Source of the DNA: G963663775 sp963663775
GTDB taxonomy: Bacteria > Bacillota > Clostridia > Oscillospirales > Butyricicoccaceae
Reading direction: 5' to 3'
DNA length: 64,000 nucleotides
Assembly: GCA_963663775.1 (NCBI GenBank)
Contig: OY760624.1
Coordinates: 2,480,001-2,544,000 of the forward strand
Shown here: positions 26,281-34,277 of the stretch, in pieces
Layout of the letters: the number at the start of each line of letters is the position of its first letter
How positions within the stretch are numbered: the stretch's first letter is position 1
The notes under the pieces: generated by a model
The model's input: the letters and a program-made list of their open reading frames with translations, nothing else
What the model was told of the DNA's origin: nothing
The model's database searches: none
Made by a program: the position numbers and the translations under genes

Positions 26281-27303
26281 TTACGCTTGTACCTGTAATT
26301 CTCGACCTTCAAATGCGACACGCCGACGAATTTCCTGCATCACCGCATCAAACTGCGGAATATCCAGCGACTGTGCTCCATCGGAAAGGGCATGCGCCGG
26401 CTCATTATGCACCTCAATCATCAAGCCGTCTGCGCCAGCCGCAATCGAGGCTCTGGACAACGGGTCAATCATATCTCTGCGTCCAGCTGCATGGCTGGGG
26501 TCAATGATAATCGGCAGATGGGAAAGATTTTTCACCAACGGTACGGCTGTAATATCCAAATTGTTACGAATCATGGTTTCAAAGGTACGGATACCTCGCT
26601 CGCACAAAACGATATTTTCGTTGCCGTATGCGCAAATATATTCTGCAGACATCAAAAATTCTTCCATCGTTGCACTAAGTCCACGCTTTAGCAAAATTGG
26701 CTTCTTAGACTTGCCAATTTCCTTGAGCAAGGTGAAGTTCTGCATGTTTCGTGCGCCGATTTGAATCATGTCCACATCTGCAAACAAATCCAGTTGTGTT
26801 TCGCTCATCAATTCCGTCACAATCGGTAGTCCAGTCTGACGCTTTGCCTCCAACAGCAAGCGAAGACCTTCGCTCTCCAATCCTTGGAAGGAATAGGGAG
26901 ATGTGCGGGGTTTGAATGCACCGCCGCGCAAAAAAGCGGCTCCGGCTTTTTTGATGGCTTCTGCCACCATCACAATCTGGCTTTCACACTCCACAGAGCA
27001 GGGACCTGCCATAACGCTGAAATAGCCGGCACCAATTTTATGTCCCGCAACTTCAAGCACTGTATCCATGGGGTGCATCTTGCGGTTGACCTTTTTAAAA
27101 GGTTCGGATACCCGCTGCACACGCTCTACAATTTCATAAGCTGCAATATCATCCATATCAATACGTGTTGTATCTCCAACCAAACCAATAATGGTTGTAT
27201 TCAACCCTTCTGAATAGTTAATGGCGACACCGAGTTTCTCAAAATGGGCAAGCAGCTGATTGACTGCATCCTTCGGTGCCTGTGGCTTTAAAATGACAAT
27301 CAC
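26281..27303 (-). CDS. aroF: 3-deoxy-7-phosphoheptulonate (DAHP) synthase
   Basis: A 340-residue type I-beta DAHP synthase, first step of the shikimate pathway (phosphoenolpyruvate plus erythrose 4-phosphate). The N-terminal ~70 residues form the ferredoxin-like regulatory domain (MIVILKPQAPKDAVNQLL), often used for feedback control. Catalytic motifs are MAGPCSVE, RGGAFKPRTSPYSFQG, ERGIRTFE and DPSHAAGRRD. No other shikimate gene is close. The gene lies 46 bases after mgsA. Confidence 0.94.
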   Translation of the reverse strand: MIVILKPQAPKDAVNQLLAHFEKLGVAINYSEGLNTTIIGLVGDTTRIDMDDIAAYEIVERVQRVSEPFKKVNRKMHPMDTVLEVAGHKIGAGYFSVMAGPCSVECESQIVMVAEAIKKAGAAFLRGGAFKPRTSPYSFQGLESEGLRLLLEAKRQTGLPIVTELMSETQLDLFADVDMIQIGARNMQNFTLLKEIGKSKKPILLKRGLSATMEEFLMSAEYICAYGNENIVLCERGIRTFETMIRNNLDITAVPLVKNLSHLPIIIDPSHAAGRRDMIDPLSRASIAAGADGLMIEVHNEPAHALSDGAQSLDIPQFDAVMQEIRRRVAFEGRELQVQA

Positions 27304-27349
27304 AAATGTTTCTCCTTTAAATACACCGCCAAACTTGTTTGACAGTTTT

Positions 27350-27826
27350 TTACTTCTTCATGTCTTCAACACGGTCTGCAACATTCTGATGGAAGTTCAT
27401 GATTTCGTGCGTATATTCTTCATCCATAAAAGGAGAGGTCATCAGAAAATCTGCCGAAGATTGATTAAAAGCGCAGGGAATATCATACACTGCAGCGATG
27501 CGCATAATCGCCTTAACGTCTGGGTCATGCGGCTGTGCCGCCAGCGGGTCCCAGAAGAAAATCATGCAGTCGAGCGCATTTTCCACGATACGTGCGCCAA
27601 TCTGCAAATCGCCGCCGAGCGGACCGCTGTTAAATGCTCTCACCGGCAGATTGGTCGCATCCGCAATCAAGCGTGCAGTTGTGCCTGTGCCGCACAGAAA
27701 ATGCTTCTTCAATACGTCTGCATGCTTCTGGCACCATGCAATCATATCCTTCTTTTTGTTATCATGTGCAACCAAAGCAATGTGCTTTTGGCGTGGTAAA
27801 GTCAACTCTACATATTCATTTTGCAT
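27350..27826 (-). CDS. mgsA: Methylglyoxal synthase
   Basis: MgsA (158 residues) converts dihydroxyacetone phosphate to methylglyoxal, a bypass of lower glycolysis. Family motifs are IALVAHDNKKKDM, CGTGTTA, SGPLGGDLQIGA with the catalytic Asp, and DPLAAQPHDPDVKAL-like (here VKAIMRIA). Preceded by AAAGGAGC. A TATAAT box (minus strand, 27864-27869) with a weak -35 is upstream, so it probably has its own promoter. Confidence 0.93.
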   Translation of the reverse strand: MQNEYVELTLPRQKHIALVAHDNKKKDMIAWCQKHADVLKKHFLCGTGTTARLIADATNLPVRAFNSGPLGGDLQIGARIVENALDCMIFFWDPLAAQPHDPDVKAIMRIAAVYDIPCAFNQSSADFLMTSPFMDEEYTHEIMNFHQNVADRVEDMKK

Positions 27827-27930
27827 TGTACAAGCTCCTTTATATACTATCTTTCTATTGTCTATTATAGCATGAAATCTTAAAAAAGGAACCGCATTTT
27901 ACAAAAATTTTAGATGCTTTTCTCTTACGC

Positions 27931-28671
27931 TTACCCATTTTCTGCCGCTGCGTCATACGCCGCCTGCACCCCATCCAAAAATTCCTGCCAGCGGTTTTCC
28001 CGAATTAAGGTTGCCGGACAAATTTTTCCGCTAAAATCCTGATGCTTCCGCACGTCCTGCACCGTCAGCCCATAGGCATGCAGCAACGCAGCGGTCAGCT
28101 GCATGGTGTTGCGCAGCGTCTGCTCATAGTCGCCATCTGCATTGACACACATTTCCACCCCAATGCCATTGAGATTGCCGCCATCCTGCACCAAATGGTC
28201 GCCCGCATGAAACGCCGCTTCATCATCCGGCAAATGATGATAAATCTCATGCTCGTCCACTGTATAGTGCCAAGAATGCTCATGAATCTGCCCATCGTCA
28301 TGGATGAAGGTGTTATGCGCCTGTGCATCCGCACCTTCTCTGAAATTATCGGTTTCATGAATCACAACATATTCAATTTTGCGTTTAATGCCCGGTCTTC
28401 CTGCCGCCCCCTCCGGCAAAAAATCCTGTATTACAGGAATCTCCCCGACATATGTAACATTGGCATCTTTTTGATGCAGTCTGCCAATCGCAATCCCTAC
28501 CACCACCACGACAATCGTCAGCAGCAGAAGCAAAAGCAGGATGACCATGCGCAGAAAGCGTTCTCTTCGCCTTTTCGCTTCAAAGCGTGCCCACATTCCG
28601 TTTACATCCTGTTGACCCAAATCCCTTGTCTTTTTTTCCATAGAATGCGATACAAAACCGCTTTTTTTCAT
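27931..28671 (-). CDS. Membrane-anchored N-acetylmuramoyl-L-alanine amidase
   Basis: A 246-residue protein: a basic cytoplasmic tail, one membrane anchor (about 42-63), and an Amidase_2 domain. Zinc ligands are His105 (YVVIHETDN), the later WHYTVDEHEIYH region and the KHQDFSGKICP motif. Expected to cut the amide bond between muramic acid and the stem peptide outside the membrane. ATG 28671 (MKKSGFVSHS) has GGGGA upstream; ATG 28641 (MEKKTRD) is an alternative. Location between an SCP2 protein and mgsA gives no hint of the partner. Confidence 0.85.
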   Translation of the reverse strand: MKKSGFVSHSMEKKTRDLGQQDVNGMWARFEAKRRRERFLRMVILLLLLLLTIVVVVVGIAIGRLHQKDANVTYVGEIPVIQDFLPEGAAGRPGIKRKIEYVVIHETDNFREGADAQAHNTFIHDDGQIHEHSWHYTVDEHEIYHHLPDDEAAFHAGDHLVQDGGNLNGIGVEMCVNADGDYEQTLRNTMQLTAALLHAYGLTVQDVRKHQDFSGKICPATLIRENRWQEFLDGVQAAYDAAAENG

Positions 28672-28787
28672 CAGAACACGTCCCCGTTTTCGAAATATAT
28701 TCTGCATGCCAACACGGGAAAATACAGCCAACCGACAGCAGACAATCGATTGACTGTAGTATAGCAGAGGGAAATATAGATAGGTTC

Positions 28788-29114
28788 TTACTTTTGGTGC
28801 AAAATCGTGCCAAGCGTCAACACCTTGTCCACATTGCCTTCCACCTTGAGCTTGCCCTGCGTAATGGCATCCATTGCATTCAATCTGCCCATTAAAATTT
28901 TATCGAGATTGGTCATGGTGATATTGACAATTGCATCATGATCAATGTATTCATATGGCATAACCGAAAGCTTCCCCTCCAGAATTTCTACGTAAAAAAC
29001 CCCTTCTGTCTTTCCGGTCAAATTCACCTGAACCGCCAATTTATCTTGCGCATCCGCAAAATCTTTGTCGCTGAGTTTCACCGAAAACTTTTTCATCAAA
29101 TCTGTCATTGTCAT
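28788..29114 (-). CDS. SCP2 sterol-binding domain protein
   Basis: A 108-residue single-domain SCP2-like protein (lipid-binding fold): NITMTNLDKILMGRLNAMDAITQGKLKVEGN is the family signature at residues 66-96. Small stand-alone SCP2 proteins are common in Clostridia and their ligand is unknown. ATG 29114 is one of three close candidates (also at 29108 and 29096). Confidence 0.8.
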   Translation of the reverse strand: MTMTDLMKKFSVKLSDKDFADAQDKLAVQVNLTGKTEGVFYVEILEGKLSVMPYEYIDHDAIVNITMTNLDKILMGRLNAMDAITQGKLKVEGNVDKVLTLGTILHQK

Positions 29115-29324
29115 TGCGTTCCTGTCCTTTCCTCGAGATAGATTGATTCGTTTCTTTTCCTATTATGGCGCAAAAATCAGAAAAATGCAATCGAATTTTC
29201 GTTTTTTTGTAAGTTTATTTGAAATTATGAATTATATTTACAAACCAATATGCTGTGGCTTTTGTAGCCGCTCAAATTTTTTGGCAAATCATCTCAAGAT
29301 TTTTGGCAAAAACAAAGCAGATTT
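29115..29324. other. AT-rich spacer at the prophage right flank
   Basis: No gene. This stretch lies between the host SCP2 gene and the methylase remnant and probably holds the right junction of the Mu-like element. TAACGC repeats like those at 36572-36664 are absent, so a canonical right end is not visible. Confidence 0.35.
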
Positions 29325-29364
29325 TATCCCCGATCAGTACGCCGCTGACCGGGGATATTTTTTC
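29325..29364. terminator. Bidirectional terminator at the prophage end
   Basis: TATCCCCG(ATCAG) and (CTGAC)CGGGGATA arms with a short loop, followed by TTTTTTC on the plus strand and preceded by AAAAT. It directly follows the methylase remnant stop. Confidence 0.75.
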
Positions 29365-29605
29365 TTAAAAATTGCAAATAATCAGTTCATCATACCGCTT
29401 GTTTTCGCCCATCCTTGATACAAGATTATGGTTACGGCTCACGGCTTCAATTCTGAAATTTTTATACAATTCTCGTATGTAATCATCGTCATTATAGGAG
29501 AGAATAAATCGCCCCTTTATCTGCGATAAGCACTCACATAATCGCACATGATCTTCCTGTGAAAACTGCTCTGTATAATACTTCTCTGTATACTGATGTA
29601 TTGAT
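29365..29605 (-). pseudogene. DNA adenine methylase, C-terminal fragment
   Basis: The last ~80 residues of a Dam-type (D12 class) N6-adenine methyltransferase: YYTEQFSQEDHVRLCECL, then GRFILSYNDDDYIRELY and RMGENKRYDELIICNF, the family C-terminus. The SAM-binding and DPPY motifs are missing. The reading frame opens only a few codons upstream and overlaps, in another frame, the 3' end of the tail fibre gene. It marks a deletion junction inside the prophage. A former self-modification enzyme of the phage is the likely origin. Confidence 0.75.
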
Positions 29606-30796
29606 ATTTTTTATGGTCGTCACAGTGCCATCAGAGGTTATCCTCAGAATTTTTTTTGCCCCTGAGTTTGTTTCATTCGTCCATGTCACTGTGGATATTA
29701 TCACATCATCGCCATATGGAAGAAAAAAATGTACTTTTACATTACTCACACCATCAATCACACAAACCTGGGATGCAACGCCAGTCGCTTTGCTAACTTT
29801 AAAAACTTTAGCATTATCGCTTGGGTTTAAATACGCCACAAATAACAAATAGTTTATACAATCCTTAACTCCGATGCCCGATGCCAGTGTGGATAGCGTG
29901 TTGAAGGACAACCCTGTTGTGGTGTTCAGCAGTTCCAGTCCGCTTTCCGTTACAGTAATTGCATAGACCGTTCCGGTTGTCGACTGTATTCCAAGGGCAA
30001 TCCCATTCATCACAATCAGCTGATTGATTGCGCCAGGCAGCGTGATTGAAAGGCTATCTGTATCTGCATCCCAAGTTGTGTTACGGAAATACACAACCGC
30101 AGAACCTGCTGTGCCATACAGGAATTTCAACCCATCAGGTGATAGTCCTCCGAGGTTGAATGTTGCCATTTCTCCAATAATAATTCTGTTCTGCGCATAG
30201 CATATAGAACTCAACGCACCATCGGCATTTTCGACCAGACCAATACCAGATAAGTTTACATTCCCCAGCTGCTCCGCTGGCACCTGTCCGCTTTCGTCCA
30301 GAGAAGCCACGCCGCCAGCTGCACCAACTTCATCTCGTATCACATATACTGGATTCCCAGAGTTTTCAATCGTGACAGAAGATGCACCGTCCACTGATAA
30401 AATCAGCTTGAGGTACTCTTCCACTACAACCCCTTCGGATGCTGCCGGAAGATACTCCCCGTCCGTGGATGCATTATCATAGACATAGAGCTTTTCTTCC
30501 AGCGTGTCTGGGTCTTGCGCAAAAATACCAAGCTCACGGAAATAAAACCCTTCGGACAATTCCGCATTGCTAATCTGAACAACCACCGTTGCAGTGCTGC
30601 CATCGTCCGTCAGCTGAATGGCATCGATGCTAAGGGACATGGTTTCGTTTAGCAGTGCAGTGCGATTGATAAGTGACCCGCTGCCGATATCGCCATCTCC
30701 AACAGCCGCGCGTGTAAAATTGAGGGTCTTGCCCTGTTGTGCTTTGGCAAAAAGCGTTTTGCCGGAGGTGGTGAGCATTAAATTGCTAAATGCCAT
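29534..30796 (-). CDS. Phage tail-collar fibre protein, 3' end altered
   Basis: A 420-residue tail fibre protein. The N-terminal ~165 residues match the tail-collar fibre family (MAFSNLMLTTSGKTLFAKAQ, then GFYFRELGIFAQDP), which links fibres to the baseplate. The central region holds GVASLDESGQVPAEQL, a spacer common in fibres. The last ~25 codons coincide, in another frame, with methylase coding sequence, so the native C-terminus (receptor-binding tip) was probably replaced when the two genes were fused by deletion. ATG 30796 follows AGGG. Confidence 0.75.
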   Translation of the reverse strand: MAFSNLMLTTSGKTLFAKAQQGKTLNFTRAAVGDGDIGSGSLINRTALLNETMSLSIDAIQLTDDGSTATVVVQISNAELSEGFYFRELGIFAQDPDTLEEKLYVYDNASTDGEYLPAASEGVVVEEYLKLILSVDGASSVTIENSGNPVYVIRDEVGAAGGVASLDESGQVPAEQLGNVNLSGIGLVENADGALSSICYAQNRIIIGEMATFNLGGLSPDGLKFLYGTAGSAVVYFRNTTWDADTDSLSITLPGAINQLIVMNGIALGIQSTTGTVYAITVTESGLELLNTTTGLSFNTLSTLASGIGVKDCINYLLFVAYLNPSDNAKVFKVSKATGVASQVCVIDGVSNVKVHFFLPYGDDVIISTVTWTNETNSGAKKILRITSDGTVTTIKNINTSVYREVLYRAVFTGRSCAIM

Positions 30797-30800
30797 AGTC

Positions 30801-31367
30801 TTAACCCTGCCTTATCGTAATAATTTTGCCGATGATGTATGCACTGCCGAAATACTGCTTCCCTTGATACCGCTGCTCTTTTGTGAGCTCTAAGATTGCT
30901 GAAGCAGGCTTTACCCGATTGAGTTCGGCAATCATCAAATCCCGGTCATCAAGGACGATGTTGCCGCCGATCAGTGACACTGTTGCGGTTGCCCATAGCG
31001 CAGACTCACTGCTGCGGGTGATTGTCACATTGTCATAGCCGAACGCCCGTGCCACATAATAGATTGCCTGATTGGTGCCAGCCTGCTCTGCAATCTTGGT
31101 ATAGAGCATTAGTCGGATGCGGTAATTATCGACCGTTTCCCCTCGCAGTCTGCGCACGCTGCGATCAATCCCATGCAGGGCAAGGAATGTCTCGTTTGCG
31201 CTGATAATCATGGTTTGCTCACGCACGGTGTAGATGTCCTGCTGCAAGTCATCGATATGCTTTCCCATGACAGTGCACCAGATATAAAACTGGTTGATTG
31301 CCTTCGCCACACGCTTAAACGGTGATGGAAGCAGGTAGTATGCATAGTCAGCAAATTTGTCAAACAT
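30801..31367 (-). CDS. Phage tail protein, DUF2313 family
   Basis: A 188-residue protein of the DUF2313/YmfQ-like tail family found in Mu-like and other contractile-tail phages between baseplate J and the fibre gene. Recognisable parts: an opening YLLPSPFKRVAKAI, IDDLQQDIYTVREQT and the C-terminal VKPASAILELT. It starts at ATG 31367 with GGAGGG upstream and ends 4 bases before the fibre gene. It looks intact. Confidence 0.78.
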   Translation of the reverse strand: MFDKFADYAYYLLPSPFKRVAKAINQFYIWCTVMGKHIDDLQQDIYTVREQTMIISANETFLALHGIDRSVRRLRGETVDNYRIRLMLYTKIAEQAGTNQAIYYVARAFGYDNVTITRSSESALWATATVSLIGGNIVLDDRDLMIAELNRVKPASAILELTKEQRYQGKQYFGSAYIIGKIITIRQG

Positions 31368-31370
31368 CCG

Positions 31371-32228
31371 TTATCCCTCCGCAATCGTAACTGTAATCGT
31401 GCCTGCGATAATCACCTTGTCTGTATCGAGCACCAGATCGCTGTCCGGTGTTGTAATCTTGACATTGCGTGCCAGTGGCACATCTCGTTTGATGGCATAA
31501 ATCAAGTCGGCATGAATCAACTCGTAAAGGTTGCGGTTGGTGCTGATTTTCAGTGCCGTTGTGATAGTAGATATAATGCTATCTTCCATGCCGTCTGTAT
31601 TTGTACCAGTGGATACCGTAATCGAAACTGCAATATCCTGTGTAACAACCGTTGCGGATATAACTGAAATATCATCGTATGCACCTGCAACCGTTTCCGC
31701 TGCTGCTGCCACAGATGCTAAAAGCGTTTCGGTCGCTGCGCCTGCTGTCGAGGTTACGACAATATCAATCGTCCCCTGTCCACGTGGAGCTTGGTCATCC
31801 ACTTGTACATAGAGAACACCGTCCACGTTCTCACAAACGCTCTTATACTTAGCGGCAGTGGTGTTGGTTGCAAGGACAGCCCAGCTGCCAAGAATACGGG
31901 AACGATAGGTTTCAATGTCCTCAATGTCAGAGCCTACCTCCGTCATCCAGTCCGAGGCATTGGTCACGCTGTCGATGCCTTCGATGTGCACCAAGGACAC
32001 CGTAATCTGCCCTTCGGACACGTTGTATACCGCACCGACCGCCTCCGCCTCAACGGGCACATTGCCACTGGATACGCCTTGCTGAATCGTGGTGTCCTCT
32101 GTAACAATGAAGCGCAGGGTAACGCCGTTATAACGCGTTATAACGGGGGTGTCCACCGCAGGGGTATGTATACGGTCGGTTACAAACGCCTGCGCCGTCT
32201 GTGCGGCTCTTAGGGCGTTGTCTGTTTT
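31371..32228 (-). pseudogene. Baseplate J (gp47-like) protein, N-terminally truncated
   Basis: The C-terminal ~270 residues of a baseplate J-family protein: VPVEAEAVGAVYNV, GIDSVTNASDW, SDIEDIETYRSRIL and the GQGTIDIVVTS stretch. The first third of the protein is missing and no start signal exists; upstream the frame runs directly into the gpF fragment. At 32120-32140, near the junction, lies the palindrome TTATAACGCGTTATAA. Confidence 0.78.
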
Positions 32229-32790
32229 TGTCGCTCCATACGCTTTTCATAGGCTTTTCGCATGGGTTCGGGGTACTCGCGCAAGTCCGGCTTCCACTGC
32301 TGCTTGGCGGGGTTGGTTGCAAAGTGGGGGTCTGGCACAATGTTGGTGGTACGGATGCCGTCCAAGCTGACAGCCTGCGGCACAGTCTCCTCAACCGTAA
32401 GCCCCCGCGCTTCTACCTGCCGCTTGGACAACGTACGCACATTGCATCGACAGCGGAATCCATTTGGCGGATACCATGTATCCCAAACCGGAGAATCCGC
32501 AGGGAACACCCGCCCATCCATCGCCAAGTGCGACCTGCGGGTGTGGCGGTCGTTCACGGCATCATACTGCCAGTAGGGACGGAGCTTCTTAACATCAGGG
32601 TCGGTCATGCTGTTGTAGTGTCCCACCTGATATGCGGTCTGCACATTCGTGCGGAAGATGGTATCCGCCCGAAAAGGGGTGAGCCCATCATATCCTTTGT
32701 CCGTCAGGAAGGCATTCATGCTGCTCCGAAAATTCGCTAGGGTCGTGCCTTCCTCAATCGCTTTTAAAATCTCTTGATATCCATCCATGC
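32210..32790 (-). pseudogene. Mu gpF-like minor head protein, C-terminal fragment
   Basis: About 190 residues from the C-terminal region of a Mu gpF/SPP1 gp7-type head morphogenesis protein. The signature YWQYDAVNDRHTRRSHLAMDG followed by DTWYPPNGFRCRCNVRTLSK is clear. Its 5' part is missing: upstream the sequence turns into the transposase gene within the short shared segment ATGGATATCAA near 32780. Two successive deletions therefore joined transposase to head protein and head protein to baseplate. Confidence 0.78.
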
Positions 32791-33726
32791 AACCAGCTTC
32801 GGGCGAACCGCTTTGATTTTCCCGTTCGGGGCAGTGTACTGCACCCAAATATCGAAGGTGTGTTCATCGCCGACCACATATTCCATCACTTCCAGTGTGG
32901 TTGCATCACGCCTTGCCTTGAGCATCTTCTTGTTTTTCCATTCGCGTGTGCCGTTGGCGGCGAGGTAGCGAGCACTTTCTGCGCCGCGCCGATCCATAAG
33001 GGACTTGATATACCGTGCAACTGTTTTGATGGAGGGGTATTCTTCCCAGTGCCGCTGTTCTGCCTCGGTCTCAAACCGCTCAAACAGCATTTCAATCGTG
33101 CCGACATTGGCGGCAAAGTGCTTGTCAAACCAAATGTTCTCAATGACTGCCTTCTGCTCATCGGACAAACTGGGGAAATTGCCTTTTTCCTTTGGCTTCC
33201 GGCACAAACTCAGCGGCTTGAAATAGTCCCGATTATGCCCGTCCTCACGTTCCAAGCGCAATGCCCAAGCGGCAGCTTCCAGTAGATTCTCGGTGTATCG
33301 GTATAGCGTTCGCTGTGATACGCCAAGCCCAAGCGCATAGCGTTCAGAAAAGAGGGTACGGTCTGCCTCGCTGTAATCTATGAAATCCTGTATCTGTCTG
33401 GCGAGGTCAATCGCTTCATAGTACGCTTTCTTGTGGTTTTCGATAAAATGGTTCAGGTCAATGCCGACATACCACGGCATCGCTTTGGTTCGCTTCTCAA
33501 TAATGACATCCCTTCCTTCGACCTTCTGCGTGGCTCTGTGTGCGCGCTTGGCTTTTGCGCTCAAGGAAGAAACGGCAATCATGACCTGCTCCTTGCCGCC
33601 GCTTTCGCGGGGGCGGGTTATGACCTTAAAGCCTTCTGGATTTCGGCTGACACGCTTTTGCATGGTGTCGTATCCAACCCCCTCATAGGCTGCCGCCTCC
33701 TCAAGCGTGAGATATGCTTCCGGCAC
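32764..33726 (-). pseudogene. Mu-type transposase (MuA-like), truncated at the DDE core
   Basis: A 320-residue N-terminal part of a MuA-family transposase. The first ~75 residues form the winged Mu DNA-binding domain (AYLTLEEAAAYEGVGYDTMQKRV), then the end-binding helical domains, and the catalytic core begins with GDEHTFDIWVQY, holding the first catalytic Asp. It breaks off at RPKLVAWMDIK and enters gpF sequence, so the second Asp and the Glu are missing. The start is GTG 33726 with GGGAGGG upstream. It could still bind DNA. Confidence 0.8.
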
Positions 33727-33757
33727 ATTCCGTCCCTCCCTTCCGAATGCCTGCTCC

Positions 33758-33985
33758 TTATGCAGACCAGAGTTTTTCAACCTTGCAGGGGTCAAGCTCA
33801 AGCACCGCAATAATGGCTGGTATGTATTTGCCGCCGGGTCTAAGCCCGTACAATATGTAGCTGAGATACTGCGGAGAAGTCCCGACTTCTGCGGCAAGTT
33901 GTATCTTTGTCATATCCCGATCGGTGAGAGCCTTAACGACATATTTCCCAAGAGGGGTAAGCTGCTTGCAATTCTTGCCCTTCAT
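33758..33985 (-). CDS. Small HTH DNA-binding protein (Ner-like position)
   Basis: A 75-residue protein with an XRE-like helix-turn-helix (MTKIQLAAEVGTSPQYLSYILYG, about 29-51). ATG 33985 has AAAGGAGG 7 bases upstream. It is encoded 31 bases before the transposase, the position of early DNA-binding proteins in Mu-like phages, but the sequence alone cannot show it is a Ner homologue. Intact. Confidence 0.7.
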   Translation of the reverse strand: MKGKNCKQLTPLGKYVVKALTDRDMTKIQLAAEVGTSPQYLSYILYGLRPGGKYIPAIIAVLELDPCKVEKLWSA

Positions 33986-34007
33986 CCGACATCCTCCTTT
34001 CGTGCGA

Positions 34008-34036
34008 TTTACTTTTCTCCCTATTTTCTGTATAAT
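34008..34036 (+). promoter_or_regulatory. Promoter of the plus-strand gene at 34074
   Basis: TTTACT (34008-34013), 17 bp, TATAAT (34031-34036), overlapping the region upstream of the divergent HTH gene. Confidence 0.65.
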
Positions 34037-34073
34037 TGAAGTACAACCAACAACCACAGTAAGGAGAGATATT

Positions 34074-34277
34074 ATGCCAAATTGGATTGAAACAGGTAAC
34101 GACTATGCTGATGCTATATTGAGGGGACGATTGTTAGATGACCCTGTTTTGTTGGCACTAATCAACTACCTAAATCAAAAAGGTGTTCTCAACACAGTGG
34201 AATTCACGCAATTTGTGAATTCATATTTGAAAGCTGATATAGCAATTCGTGAGAAAACTATTCGTGAGCCTGACTGA
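34074..34277 (+). CDS. Small hypothetical protein, opposite to the phage early operon
   Basis: A 67-residue protein (MPNWIETGNDYADAILRGRL...), not recognised. It has an excellent ribosome binding site (AAGGAGAG) and its own promoter, runs opposite to all other early phage genes, and its end overlaps the end of the 414-aa gene by 20 bases. Helical, mildly acidic. Its independent promoter suggests expression in the lysogen, perhaps as a cargo (moron) gene; this is inference. Confidence 0.6.
   Translation: MPNWIETGNDYADAILRGRLLDDPVLLALINYLNQKGVLNTVEFTQFVNSYLKADIAIREKTIREPD

Noticed and set aside
29115..29364. Right end of the Mu-like prophage with TAACGC repeats
   Set aside because: No copy of the hexamer is found here, so a matching transposon end cannot be claimed.
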